64,000 bases of DNA, taken from the NCBI RefSeq assembly GCF_021650975.2, contig NZ_CP091285.1, positions 1,302,001 through 1,366,000 of the forward strand. Direction: 5' to 3'. Positions within the stretch are counted from its first letter, which is position 1. Every line of letters starts with the position of its first letter. Made by a program: the position numbers and the translations under genes. The stretch is from Flavobacterium jumunjinense (GTDB lineage Bacteria; Bacteroidota; Bacteroidia; Flavobacteriales; Flavobacteriaceae). The notes under the pieces were generated by a model. The model was not told the DNA's origin and did no database searches. It was given only the letters and a program-made list of their open reading frames with translations. This document shows, piece by piece, positions 35,769 through 44,730 of this stretch.

Positions 35769-38700
35769 TTATTCAACTTTTACTACTGACATTCTTTTAT
35801 TATATGTTTTAGTTCCTCTTGCTTGTAATCCTTTCATTGCAGCAGATAAATCTTCAAATTTATCAATATAAACATAGTATGTTGCGTCATAAATATTATA
35901 GAATAGTGTAACACTTGTTCCACCTCCTGCAACAACTTGACGAACAAAAGCATCTCTTTCTGATGTGTTTTTGAATTTACCTAACACTAAATAATAACCC
36001 GATTCTACTCCATTCAATTTCTTAATAATAGAAATATCATTCGAAACTGGTTCTTCTTGTTCTCCATTTTCTGTGTTGGTAGAATTTGAAGATTGACTTG
36101 TACTATTTTTAATAGCCTCTATCGATTTCTTGTCATCTTCTATTCTCTCTTGTTCATTACTATATTCTGCTCGTTTAATTCTTTTTAATCTTTCTTCTTC
36201 TTTATCTGCATTTACTTTTTTAATTCTTTCATCAGCAATTTTTTCAAATTGAATATACTGTTGTTTTTTATTTTTAAGATCGTTAATAACAGAATCATAA
36301 TATTGGTTTAATTGTTTCGCTTCTTCGTCACTAACACCATTTTTCTTTAACTCTTCTAATCTTCTTCTGTTTGCGCTCTCAAAATCAATTATTAAATCAT
36401 CAAATACTTTTTTATTTGCTGTGATTTCATTTTTAATTGCATTAAGTTGTGCATTTTGTTGTGATGTACTAACAAACTTTTGAGGTCCAGCTTTAAAATT
36501 AGGATCATTTTCTGAAATATATGCTTGCAAATCTAACTCTCTTACTTTAACAATCGAATCTAATCGTTTAATTAAGTTATCTGAATTTTTAGTTTTTTGT
36601 GCAATTTCTCTTTTATAATTATCCAATACTTTATTAGAAACATTGAATTTTGTTTCAATACTTGAAACTTTTTCTTCAATTGTCTGGTTTGGTTTAGCAG
36701 CTTCTCTTGCTAATCTATCCTTCTCAGCTTGTGCATCCGCAGCTTCTTTTGCTAATCTATCTCTCTCTGCTTTTGCTTTTAGAGCAGCCTCTCTAGCCAA
36801 TCTATCCTTTTCAGCTTGTGCATCTGCTGCTTCTTTAGCCAATCTATCTTTCTCTGCTTGCGCTTTTAATGCAGCTTCTCTAGCCAATCTATCTTTCTCT
36901 GCTTGTGCTTCAGCTGCTTCTTTAGCCAATCTATCTTTCTCTGCTTGCGCTTTTAATGCAGCTTCTCTAGCCAATCTATCCTTCTCTGCTTGTGCTTCAG
37001 CTGCTTCTTTAGCCAATCTATCTTTCTCTGCTTGCGCTTTTAATGCAGCTTCTCTAGCCAATCTATCTTTCTCTGCTTGTGCTTCAGCTGCTTCTTTAGC
37101 CAATCTATCTTTCTCTGCTTGCGCTTTTAATGCAGCTTCTCTAGCCAATCTATCCTTCTCTGCTTGTGCTTCAGCTGCTTCTTTAGCCAATCTATCTTTC
37201 TCAGCTTGTGCTTTTTCTGCTGCTTCTTTAGCCAATCTATCTTTCTCAGCTTGTGCTCTTTCTGCTGCATCTTTTGCTAATCTGTCTTTCTCTGCTTGTG
37301 CTTTTTCTGCTGCTTCTTTTGCTAATCTGTCTTTCTCTGCTTGTGCTTTTTCTGCTGCTTCTTTTGCTAATCTGTCTTTCTCTGCTTGTGCTTTTTCTGC
37401 TGCTTCTTTAGCCAACCTATCTTTCTCTGCTTGTGCTTTTTCTGCTGCTTCTCTTGCTAATCTATCTTTCTCAGCTTGTGCTCTTTCTGCTGCTTCTTTT
37501 GCCAATCTATCTTTCTCAGCTTGTGCTCTTTCTGCTGCTTCTTTTGCTAATCTGTCTTTCTCAGCTTGTGAATTAGCAGCTTCAATTGCTAATCTATCCT
37601 TCTCTGCCTGAGCTTCTCTTGCTAATCTATCTTTCTCAGCTTGTGCTCTTTCTGCTGCTTCTCTTGCTAATCTATCTTTTTCAGCTTGTGCTTTTTCAGC
37701 GGCTTCTTTTGCTAATCTGTCTTTTTCAGCTTGTGCTTTTTCAGCAGCTTCTTTTGCTAATCTGTCTTTCTCAGCTTGTGAATTAGCAGCTTCAATTGCT
37801 AATCTATCCTTCTCTGCCTGAGCTTCTCTTGCTAATCTATCTTTCTCAGCTTGTGCTCTTTCTGCTGCTTCTCTTGCTAATCTATCTTTTTCAGCTTGTG
37901 CTTTTTCAGCGGCTTCTCTTGCTAATCTGTCTTTTTCAGCTTGTGCTTTTTCAGCAGCTTCTTTTGCTAATCTGTCTTTCTCAGCTTGTGAATTAGCAGC
38001 TTCAATTGCTAATCTATCTTTTTCAGCTTGTTCTTTTTCAGCAGCTTCTTTTGCTAATCTGTCTTTCTCAGCTTGATTATTCTCTTCAACCTCTACATTA
38101 TTCTCTTTCTGAGCATTTGCTTTAGCATCAGCAGCTTCTTTAGCCGCATTGATTTTATCTTCTCTCGCTTGTTTCGCAGCTTCTCTTTGTATTCTTAATT
38201 CTTCTATTCTATCTTTTCTAGCTTGATCTTTATCGGCTTTATCTGCCTCAGATGAAGCCTTATCCGTTTTAGGAGTTTCTTTATTTGCTCTTTTTGCTGC
38301 AGTTTTTTCTCTTATTTTTTGAGCTCTATCTCTAAAATTATAAGAATCATCATAATCAGTAAAGCTATAGGAAAGGGAAAATTCATGGCTGGAACCAAAA
38401 AATAATGAATTACTAATTGCTAAATTATATGAATAACCAATAAAAAACTTTTTAGAAATTGCAGCCCCAATTCCTGCATTAACACCTTTAGAAGTATTAT
38501 AACCTGCTTCTAACCAACCTAAATCTCTTTGATCAATTAATAAATTACCCGAGATTGCAGTACCATCTTTTCTATTTTCCAATTGAATCATTGTAGAAAA
38601 ATTACTACCATCGAGTATATTATAGAAACTACTTATTTCTTTAGTGTACATTAAGTGACCAGAAAATGAACTTGAATTATTTTCTTGAACAGCTTCACTT

Positions 38701-39257
38701 GAACTTAAATTGTATGATATAATGTTGTTTGCAGCTATACCAATATCAAAATTATTTAACCTTAAATTTAAACCTGGCTTCACACTTATTAAAGAAGTTG
38801 CGCTTAATTCATTAAATAATGGTTCTGTAGTTTCTGTAATGGCTCTATTCTTATCTAAATTACTACTTGAAAAGTATACATTAACACCAAATGTTAGGTT
38901 TTTTTCATCCTCCATTGGTACATTCAATGAATAATTTAACAACCCTCCATTGTTTTTTAACAAACCTGTAGATTGTGAATATACACCAATACCAAATCTA
39001 GATTCATTACTTAATCTACCTTGATAATTTAAAAAGTACAATACTGGTGCGTCTTCAAACTTAACCCATTGTCTTTTATTAGCTAAATTTATAGAAGGTG
39101 CAACCTCTCTAGCATAGCTAAAAGCAGGGTTGATTAGAAATCTATTTAATTTAATCGAATTGTTTAATGAAACATCAAAAGAGGAGTATGCATTTTCCTG
39201 TGAAAATACTACAGTAGATAGCATACATAAAATTACCCCTAGGTATAAATTTTTCAA
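35769..39257 (-). CDS. sprD: Gliding-motility protein SprD: PorP/SprF-like domain, long Ala/Lys/Glu repeat, SPOR-like C-terminus
   Basis: 1162 residues. Residues 1-310 are a PorP/SprF-like outer membrane domain (FLINPAFSYAREVAPSINLA ... FFIGYSYNLAISNSLFFGSS). Residues about 310-390 are charged. Residues 390-850 are tandem units of the type AQAEKDRLAKEAAEK, a long charged helix. A coiled-coil region follows, and residues about 1085-1162 look like a SPOR-type domain (GYYLVLGKFKNTSERDAFVR). The start is a TTG: an in-frame stop lies upstream and the first ATG would remove most of the signal peptide. Symbol from synteny with F. johnsoniae sprC-D-B-F, where SprD supports SprB function. Confidence 0.85.
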   Translation of the reverse strand: MKNLYLGVILCMLSTVVFSQENAYSSFDVSLNNSIKLNRFLINPAFSYAREVAPSINLANKRQWVKFEDAPVLYFLNYQGRLSNESRFGIGVYSQSTGLLKNNGGLLNYSLNVPMEDEKNLTFGVNVYFSSSNLDKNRAITETTEPLFNELSATSLISVKPGLNLRLNNFDIGIAANNIISYNLSSSEAVQENNSSSFSGHLMYTKEISSFYNILDGSNFSTMIQLENRKDGTAISGNLLIDQRDLGWLEAGYNTSKGVNAGIGAAISKKFFIGYSYNLAISNSLFFGSSHEFSLSYSFTDYDDSYNFRDRAQKIREKTAAKRANKETPKTDKASSEADKADKDQARKDRIEELRIQREAAKQAREDKINAAKEAADAKANAQKENNVEVEENNQAEKDRLAKEAAEKEQAEKDRLAIEAANSQAEKDRLAKEAAEKAQAEKDRLAREAAEKAQAEKDRLAREAAERAQAEKDRLAREAQAEKDRLAIEAANSQAEKDRLAKEAAEKAQAEKDRLAKEAAEKAQAEKDRLAREAAERAQAEKDRLAREAQAEKDRLAIEAANSQAEKDRLAKEAAERAQAEKDRLAKEAAERAQAEKDRLAREAAEKAQAEKDRLAKEAAEKAQAEKDRLAKEAAEKAQAEKDRLAKEAAEKAQAEKDRLAKDAAERAQAEKDRLAKEAAEKAQAEKDRLAKEAAEAQAEKDRLAREAALKAQAEKDRLAKEAAEAQAEKDRLAREAALKAQAEKDRLAKEAAEAQAEKDRLAREAALKAQAEKDRLAKEAAEAQAEKDRLAREAALKAQAEKDRLAKEAADAQAEKDRLAREAALKAKAERDRLAKEAADAQAEKDRLAREAAKPNQTIEEKVSSIETKFNVSNKVLDNYKREIAQKTKNSDNLIKRLDSIVKVRELDLQAYISENDPNFKAGPQKFVSTSQQNAQLNAIKNEITANKKVFDDLIIDFESANRRRLEELKKNGVSDEEAKQLNQYYDSVINDLKNKKQQYIQFEKIADERIKKVNADKEEERLKRIKRAEYSNEQERIEDDKKSIEAIKNSTSQSSNSTNTENGEQEEPVSNDISIIKKLNGVESGYYLVLGKFKNTSERDAFVRQVVAGGGTSVTLFYNIYDATYYVYIDKFEDLSAAMKGLQARGTKTYNKRMSVVKVE
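36700..38080 (-). repeat. Coding tandem repeats inside sprD
   Basis: Basic units are 42-45 bp (14-15 residues). Two larger periods are visible: an 87-bp unit (15+14 residues) repeated about five times between about 36840 and 37190, and a 210-bp block (70 residues) duplicated in tandem at about 37571-37780 and 37781-37990, with essentially one amino-acid difference. All periods keep the reading frame, so the array can change length without breaking the gene. Confidence 0.85.
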
Positions 39258-39272
39258 TTGGTTAATAAAGTT

Positions 39273-40793
39273 TTATTTGATGATAGTTAATATTCCTTCT
39301 TTTATTAATTGATTCTCTTTTGATAATTTAAAATAAAAGAATGCTTTTGTCTGAAAAATTTCATTTGTGTCTTCTGGCCAATTATTCTGATAATTGTCTG
39401 TTACATAAATTTGCTTTCCAGCCGAATTATATATTTCTAAATTTAAATTATTTGAACTTATTAATTCAAATGGGACTTTGAATTTATCATTAAAACCGTC
39501 GTTGTTTGGGCTGATCAAATTGGGAATTTCATCTACATCGGGGCCAGTTACTACTAGAATAATTTCTTTTGTAGCTATACAACCAACTGTTTGTGTGACT
39601 TTAACTTTATACTCACCAGTTTGTGTGATTGTTATTGTGTTTGTTGTTTGTCCTGATATCGGATTGTCATTTAAAAACCATTGAAATGTAGGTGTATTTG
39701 CATCAGTAGTAACAGTTACTACAACTGAACCACCTACTGCTAATTCATATGGAGAAATTACATCAATACTTGCGTTGAATGTAATTGGAGTTAATACATA
39801 GGGTTGGGACTCTGCTATACATGAACCATTATCTACAGATGCATGATAGGAACCCGCTAGTAATGCATTATGCGTATTAGTATTTTGTCCTGTTAATAAC
39901 TCACCATCTAAATACCAAGATATAACGTTAGGTGGATTGTTTGAAACGTTTAACGACAATAACACACCATTTCCTTCACATATTGTGTTTGTTACTGGAT
40001 TTGTGCTAATTACAACCGAATTTGCACCTGCTTCAGTAACCGTAACTATTCTAGATTTTGATAGTGAGGAAGATTCGGTACATTGGCCATAATTAGTTTG
40101 AACATAATATTTACCTGGTGTTGAAACAGTGTAAGTTGGTCCATTAGCACCTGTAATGGTAACAAAAGTACCTCCTACTTCTTTCTTCCATATATACGTT
40201 AAATCGGGGTAAAATAGAGGTGATGAACTTGTACCTGAGTCAAAAATTGATAACGTAAATGTTGATCCTGTACAAAACGAAACATTATCTACTCCAAGGG
40301 CATTGTTTAATTTAATTTCCTGATTATGTATCATGTAATACGCAGCAAACACAACTGATTGAGTACTTATTGCCGAAGGAGCCGAACTTCTAACTCTTAA
40401 TGAATAATTAGTTCCATAAATAGTATTAGGAAAAGAAAAACTCATTTCAAATGTATTCCCAGAGAGTAAAACTGTTGAAATGGGTATTATTTGAACAGTA
40501 TTTGCTTGGACTGTAAAACCATCATTCGATAATTCCAAACTGAATACATTTCCCGGTAATAAATTTGCTAATGGAGAGACATTAAATTTTAATTTATGAG
40601 TTTCATTAACGCCATTTGCTTGACAAACATATGAATTAGTTGGATCAAACGGATTTACAAAACTAGGTACGAGGGTAGTAATATTAACACTAAAAGAAGA
40701 CTTTGGAGATAGAACATCGTTGTTTTCTGCCTTAATTTTAGGCAAAAAAACTATTGATAAAACAATCCCTATTTTTAAAATTCTACTTAACAT
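39273..40793 (-). CDS. sprC: Gliding-motility protein SprC with type B C-terminal sorting domain
   Basis: 506 residues from the ATG at 40793; the longer frame begins with a TTG two codons upstream. The signal peptide is LKIGIVLSIVFLPKIKAEN. The middle contains immunoglobulin/PKD-like strands with repeated NTxxxxxTGEYKV or GKYYVQT motifs, related in style to SprB. The C-terminal 85 residues (PNLISPNNDGFNDKFKVPFE ... LIKEGILTIIK) form a type B sorting domain. It is followed after 15 bases by sprD. Assignment is from position and size in the sprCDBF order. Confidence 0.82.
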   Translation of the reverse strand: MLSRILKIGIVLSIVFLPKIKAENNDVLSPKSSFSVNITTLVPSFVNPFDPTNSYVCQANGVNETHKLKFNVSPLANLLPGNVFSLELSNDGFTVQANTVQIIPISTVLLSGNTFEMSFSFPNTIYGTNYSLRVRSSAPSAISTQSVVFAAYYMIHNQEIKLNNALGVDNVSFCTGSTFTLSIFDSGTSSSPLFYPDLTYIWKKEVGGTFVTITGANGPTYTVSTPGKYYVQTNYGQCTESSSLSKSRIVTVTEAGANSVVISTNPVTNTICEGNGVLLSLNVSNNPPNVISWYLDGELLTGQNTNTHNALLAGSYHASVDNGSCIAESQPYVLTPITFNASIDVISPYELAVGGSVVVTVTTDANTPTFQWFLNDNPISGQTTNTITITQTGEYKVKVTQTVGCIATKEIILVVTGPDVDEIPNLISPNNDGFNDKFKVPFELISSNNLNLEIYNSAGKQIYVTDNYQNNWPEDTNEIFQTKAFFYFKLSKENQLIKEGILTIIK

Positions 40794-40838
40794 ATTCAAT
40801 TACTGATTAAGTTTTAGCATTTTCACATATAACAATCA

Positions 40839-40880
40839 AACTGTTAATATTAAAACTTAACGTTTATAATATTAACAGTT
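40839..40880. repeat. 13-bp perfect inverted repeat upstream of sprC
   Basis: AACTGTTAATATT (40839-40851) and AATATTAACAGTT (40868-40880) are perfectly complementary around a 16-base centre, in the 112-bp gap before sprC. There is no T run, so it could be an operator-like palindrome or an RNA processing hairpin. Confidence 0.6.
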
Positions 40881-40905
40881 GAAATATCTTCCTATGTTGA
40901 TTCCT

Positions 40906-42183
40906 TTAATTTATACTTCCAATTTTTAATCTAAAATCGGGAGTTCTTTGATTATTTGCATCTACAAATAAATCTTCTGATTTCGCTTTTTCATATCTAT
41001 TCGCAAAACTTGGTTGAGCATAATAGAACTCTAAATCGTCATTTGAAACTCCACCAACTTCAGAAACAATGTTCTTTTTACAGTTATTAATGAAGATTCT
41101 TTGTAATTTAATTTTAGATAAATTTGGATCTGAAATTTCGATATTAGAATTTAACAATAAAGCTGAGTCAAAACCAGACACAATACTGTTTTTGAAAGAG
41201 AATAAACAATCTTTATTAATATAAATCGCTTCTTTAATTAGTCCGTCTGTTGAAGACTTTCCGTCTATTTCATTTACTATCGTAAAATTACTCATACTAA
41301 CGTTTGTAGTTGCTTTTGTTAAATCTGTCATGTCTTTGTTGTCAAAAGATGTAACAGTAACCGCTCTAAAGTTAGTACTACCTGAGAAGAATGGATTTCT
41401 TAATACAAGTCCGTTTTCAAGATTAGCAACTGCTCCTTGAGTGAAATAAAAATCACTATTACTTGATCTGAAAGAAACCAATTTTTTAGCTTTAGGATTA
41501 CCTCCTACGAATTTAAATGAATTACCGCTAGACATACTAACTTGTACAGATTCAATTATTGTACCGCTACCTACTCCGATAAGAGAAACCGCATCATAAA
41601 CAGAATATCTATCTTTTCCTTTTCCTGCAAACTCAATTCTAACATTTTTAATAGATCCAGAATTATCTGTTGCTACCTCACCACCACCAACTCTAAAGTT
41701 ACTAGGGATTTCGCTTTCAATTCTAGCAATATTACCATAAGTATTTATTGGTGCATTACCTAAAATGATAATTCCTCCCCAATCTCCTGATTTTCTTTCG
41801 TTTACAGATTTATCAGATGTAAATACAATTGGATTAACAACTTCACCGTCAGCAATTATTTTTGAACCTTTAGTTATGATTATTGCACTATACTCACTTG
41901 AACTAGCTCTAATAATAGTACCTGGCTCAATTGTTAATTTTGCATTATTGGTTACATAAACTTCACCAACAAGGTTATATGTTTCCAGATTTGTCAATGT
42001 GATATCTGAAGATATGTTCCCAGTTAATATTTTTGTTGTTTGTGGATACTCTCTTCCAACTGGGTTGAAAGAAGACCATCCGTTTAACCAATTACTTCTC
42101 CCTACAATGCCCCAATCATCTTGCTGAGCCTGTAAAGAAAGTCCGGTTAGGACTAATACAATTAATACGATAGTTTTTTTCAT
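40906..42183 (-). CDS. Exported protein with parallel beta-helix-like middle, gliding operon member
   Basis: 425 residues from the ATG at 42183, giving signal peptide MKKTIVLIVLVLTGLSLQAQ; a longer frame (42207) adds 8 residues before it. The segment VYVTNNAKLTIEPGTIIRAS and GDWGGIIILGNAPINT is a pattern found in many Bacteroidota surface proteins with repeated short beta turns. There is no sorting domain at the C-terminus (DANNQRTPDFRLKIGSIN). It lies between the 144-residue gene and sprC on the same strand. Function unknown; context suggests a role at the surface or in gliding. Confidence 0.7.
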   Translation of the reverse strand: MKKTIVLIVLVLTGLSLQAQQDDWGIVGRSNWLNGWSSFNPVGREYPQTTKILTGNISSDITLTNLETYNLVGEVYVTNNAKLTIEPGTIIRASSSEYSAIIITKGSKIIADGEVVNPIVFTSDKSVNERKSGDWGGIIILGNAPINTYGNIARIESEIPSNFRVGGGEVATDNSGSIKNVRIEFAGKGKDRYSVYDAVSLIGVGSGTIIESVQVSMSSGNSFKFVGGNPKAKKLVSFRSSNSDFYFTQGAVANLENGLVLRNPFFSGSTNFRAVTVTSFDNKDMTDLTKATTNVSMSNFTIVNEIDGKSSTDGLIKEAIYINKDCLFSFKNSIVSGFDSALLLNSNIEISDPNLSKIKLQRIFINNCKKNIVSEVGGVSNDDLEFYYAQPSFANRYEKAKSEDLFVDANNQRTPDFRLKIGSIN

Positions 42184-42210
42184 AACTTTAACTTTTAAAT
42201 TATTCAACCT

Positions 42211-42645
42211 TTACTCTACTTGTACTCTATGAACAAGTTTTAAGACTTCTTCATAAAATAAAATCGCCTTTATAATATTACTTGTATCTGAATACGGTAA
42301 TATTCCAGTTAAAAATTGTTCATTATTTTTTAAAAAATTGTCTCTATTCTCAACTTCTGCTTCCAGTGCTTTTACATTTTCTTTAGAAGTAGGAATTCCT
42401 AAATCTGTAAATGTCACACCTGGTTTGTTAGTAACTCCAAAATACTGAATAATACTAAACAATATCTTAACTCTCTCTACATACAAAGGTAACAATTGTC
42501 CTTTAGTCATAGATTCTAGTTCTTTTCTATCATGGTAAGTTCCAATACCCCTGATATCAATAACAACTTTTTGATCTTTCTGTGCCAAACCATCAATCGA
42601 TGATAGCATAAATAATGCAATGATGCATACGTAAAATTTTCTCAT
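42211..42645 (-). CDS. Exported protein of unknown function, first gene of the gliding operon
   Basis: 144 residues with a signal peptide (VCIIALFMLSSIDGLAQ) and a mature helical region (GVTFTDLGIPTSKENVKALE). No family recognised. It is the first gene behind the promoter at 42687-42716; the next gene starts 27 bases after its stop. Confidence 0.7.
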   Translation of the reverse strand: MRKFYVCIIALFMLSSIDGLAQKDQKVVIDIRGIGTYHDRKELESMTKGQLLPLYVERVKILFSIIQYFGVTNKPGVTFTDLGIPTSKENVKALEAEVENRDNFLKNNEQFLTGILPYSDTSNIIKAILFYEEVLKLVHRVQVE

Positions 42646-42686
42646 AATAAAATTTGTTAATTTTCAGTAAATAGGCAAACCAACTA

Positions 42687-42716
42687 CAAATATATATAAT
42701 AAAATCTTTTAACAAA
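42687..42716 (-). promoter_or_regulatory. Promoter of the gliding operon
   Basis: On the minus strand TTTG (42713-42716) and TATATTTG (42687-42694) are separated by 18 bases, a good match to the phylum consensus. The ATG of the first gene is 42 bases downstream. Confidence 0.7.
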
Positions 42717-43174
42717 ACTTTTTAATAAAAATGTTGATAAAAATTTTAAAAAAACTTTTTTTGTTCTTGTTTTTAATTCTATAATTAGTTCGCAAAACAC
42801 TCTTTTTTTTCTCAATATATTGATTTACTGGTATACATTCAAAATGCGTGCCAAAAAATAATTTGTTCAAAATTAATTAATTAATTATTCAATTTTATAG
42901 TAAAAAAATTAAAAAAAATTAACATTTAACAGTATTTCAACTAATATATCTATAGATTAAATGCAAATAAAATAGATTATCGTCAGTTTTATATTTTCAT
43001 AAAGTTACGAATATTTTATCGATTCTACGATTTTTTGAGGATTTTAACAGCAGTATATTTTTTCTATTAAAAGAGCCAAACTAATTTTATTCGAAAAATA
43101 TTTTGTTAATAACTTTACTATCAGATAACTATCTGAATCTGCTACATTGTAATTTTAAAATAAATTAAGAGTTG
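42717..43174. other. AT-rich divergent intergenic region, no gene seen
   Basis: About 460 bp of very AT-rich sequence between the divergent gliding operon and holB. I see short tandem TTAA runs (near 42876-42892) and CAGATAACTATCTG (43122-43135), a small palindrome, but no open frame, RNA gene or DnaA-box cluster. Confidence 0.5.
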
Positions 43175-43182
43175 TATATTTG
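43175..43182 (+). promoter_or_regulatory. -7 promoter element of holB, possibly leaderless
   Basis: TATATTTG lies only 3 bases upstream of the ATG at 43186. If it is used, the transcript would start at or a few bases into the start codon, giving a leaderless mRNA. Confidence 0.4.
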
Positions 43183-43185
43183 CTC

Positions 43186-44334
43186 ATGCTTTTAAAAGAT
43201 ATTTTAGGACAAGATCATATAAAAAATCACTTTATAAAAAGTGCTAGTTTGGGCAGAATACCTCATGCTCAATTATTTGTAGGACCAGAAGGTTGTGGAA
43301 CGTTAACTTTGGCTATTGCATATGCTCAATATATTTTATGCTCAAATGTAGATGGCGAAAATAATACTGGTAATGCAGCTTGCAATCTAAAATTTGAAAA
43401 CTATTCGCATCCAGATTTGCATTTTGTATATCCAGTTGCGACTAATGATCAAGTTAAATCGCACCCTGTTAGTTCAAATTTTGTAACACAATGGAGAACT
43501 TTTTTAAAAGAAAACCCTTATGGTAGTTTATTTGACTGGTATAAAAGTATTGGTGTTCAAAATAAACAAGGTCAAATAGGAGTAGACGAAGCAAGTGAAA
43601 TTAATAAAGCACTATCTTTAAAAGCCTATGAAGGAGGTTATAAGGTAATGATTATTTGGATGGCAGAAAGAATGAATATTGCTTCTTCTAATAAATTACT
43701 AAAACTTTTAGAGGAACCACCTGCAAAAACGATTTTTATTTTAATTACTGAATCTTTAGACGATATCCTCCAAACGATAATTTCTAGATGTCAAATTATT
43801 GATTTTATGGGGCTTAGTGAAGACACTATCGCTAAAGGTTTGATAACTAGAGAAAATTGTGATGAAAAAACAGCTTTAAAAATCGCGCATCAAAGTGAAG
43901 GTAATTATAACAAAGCATTGCATCTTTTAAAAAATGATGATAATGAATATCCATTTGAAACTTGGTTTATTCAATGGGTGAGGAGTGCGTTTAAAGCAAA
44001 AGGAAATGCAGCTGCAATTCAGGATTTAATTAGTTGGAGCGAAACCATTGCAGGACTGGGTAGGGAAGTGCAAAAACAATTTTTACATTATTGTATTTAT
44101 TTTTTTAGACAAGCCTTACTTTCTAATTATCAAGTAACTAATTTAGTTTACTTTGAACCTACTGAAGCAAATTTTAATTTAGAAAAATTTGCTCCTTTTG
44201 TAGATGGAAGCAATATTAATGATATATTTAAAGAATTAGAATCTGCTATTTATCATATTGAAAGAAATGGTAATAGCAAAATTATTCTTACTGATTTGTC
44301 TATAAAACTAACCCGTTTAATTCATAAAAAATAA
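43186..44334 (+). CDS. holB: DNA polymerase III subunit delta'
   Basis: 382 residues from the ATG at 43186; the longer frame uses a TTG two codons upstream. The protein is part of the clamp loader that places the sliding clamp on primed DNA. N-terminal ILGQDHIKNHFIKSASLGRI and PHAQLFVGPEGCG are typical; the P-loop is degenerate (GCGTLT lacks the Lys), as in delta' proteins that do not hydrolyse ATP. NIASSNKLLKLLEEPPAKTI and TIISRCQIIDF (the SRC motif) are diagnostic. DoxX-like gene follows after 4 bases. Confidence 0.92.
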   Translation: MLLKDILGQDHIKNHFIKSASLGRIPHAQLFVGPEGCGTLTLAIAYAQYILCSNVDGENNTGNAACNLKFENYSHPDLHFVYPVATNDQVKSHPVSSNFVTQWRTFLKENPYGSLFDWYKSIGVQNKQGQIGVDEASEINKALSLKAYEGGYKVMIIWMAERMNIASSNKLLKLLEEPPAKTIFILITESLDDILQTIISRCQIIDFMGLSEDTIAKGLITRENCDEKTALKIAHQSEGNYNKALHLLKNDDNEYPFETWFIQWVRSAFKAKGNAAAIQDLISWSETIAGLGREVQKQFLHYCIYFFRQALLSNYQVTNLVYFEPTEANFNLEKFAPFVDGSNINDIFKELESAIYHIERNGNSKIILTDLSIKLTRLIHKK

Positions 44335-44338
44335 AATT

Positions 44339-44722
44339 ATGACACAAGCAACGCCCATTCTATTACTTTTGTTACTTAGTGTAACTTTTTTACAATCTGG
44401 ATATGATAAAATTAAAGATTGGAAAGGAAATGTTTCATGGCTAAAAGGTCATTTTTCTGAAACAATTTTAGCTAAGCAAGTCCCACTTGCGTTATTTATA
44501 ATTTTGATTTTAGAAATTTTTTCTGGAGTTCTTTGTATTTCTGGAATTATTGAATTGTTTACTAAAAAATCAAGTCTCGTTGCCTATTATGGAGCCGTTT
44601 TATCTTGTCTAACTTTGATTTTTCTTTTGTTTGGACAACGAATTGCTAAGGATTATGATGGTGCAAGAACAATAGTAATCTATTTTGTTCCTGCAATTAT
44701 GGCTGTATATTTACTTAGTTAA
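44339..44722 (+). CDS. DoxX-like small membrane protein
   Basis: 127 residues with four predicted membrane helices (ILLLLLLSVTFLQSGYDKI; PLALFIILILEIFSGVLCIS; AYYGAVLSCLTLIFLLFG; IVIYFVPAIMAVYLL). Helix arrangement and the LQSGYDKIKDW motif fit the DoxX family, often linked to quinone or redox functions at the membrane; the precise role is unknown. It starts 4 bases after holB and is probably co-transcribed. Confidence 0.75.
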   Translation: MTQATPILLLLLLSVTFLQSGYDKIKDWKGNVSWLKGHFSETILAKQVPLALFIILILEIFSGVLCISGIIELFTKKSSLVAYYGAVLSCLTLIFLLFGQRIAKDYDGARTIVIYFVPAIMAVYLLS

Positions 44723-44730
44723 TCCTGTTT

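Noticed and set aside
36643..37611. 322-codon plus-strand open frame (ANLSFSACA repeats) opposite sprD
   Set aside because: It is a mirror of the in-frame sprD repeats; the repeats keep the opposite frame open, no promoter is seen, and sprD has clear domains on both sides.
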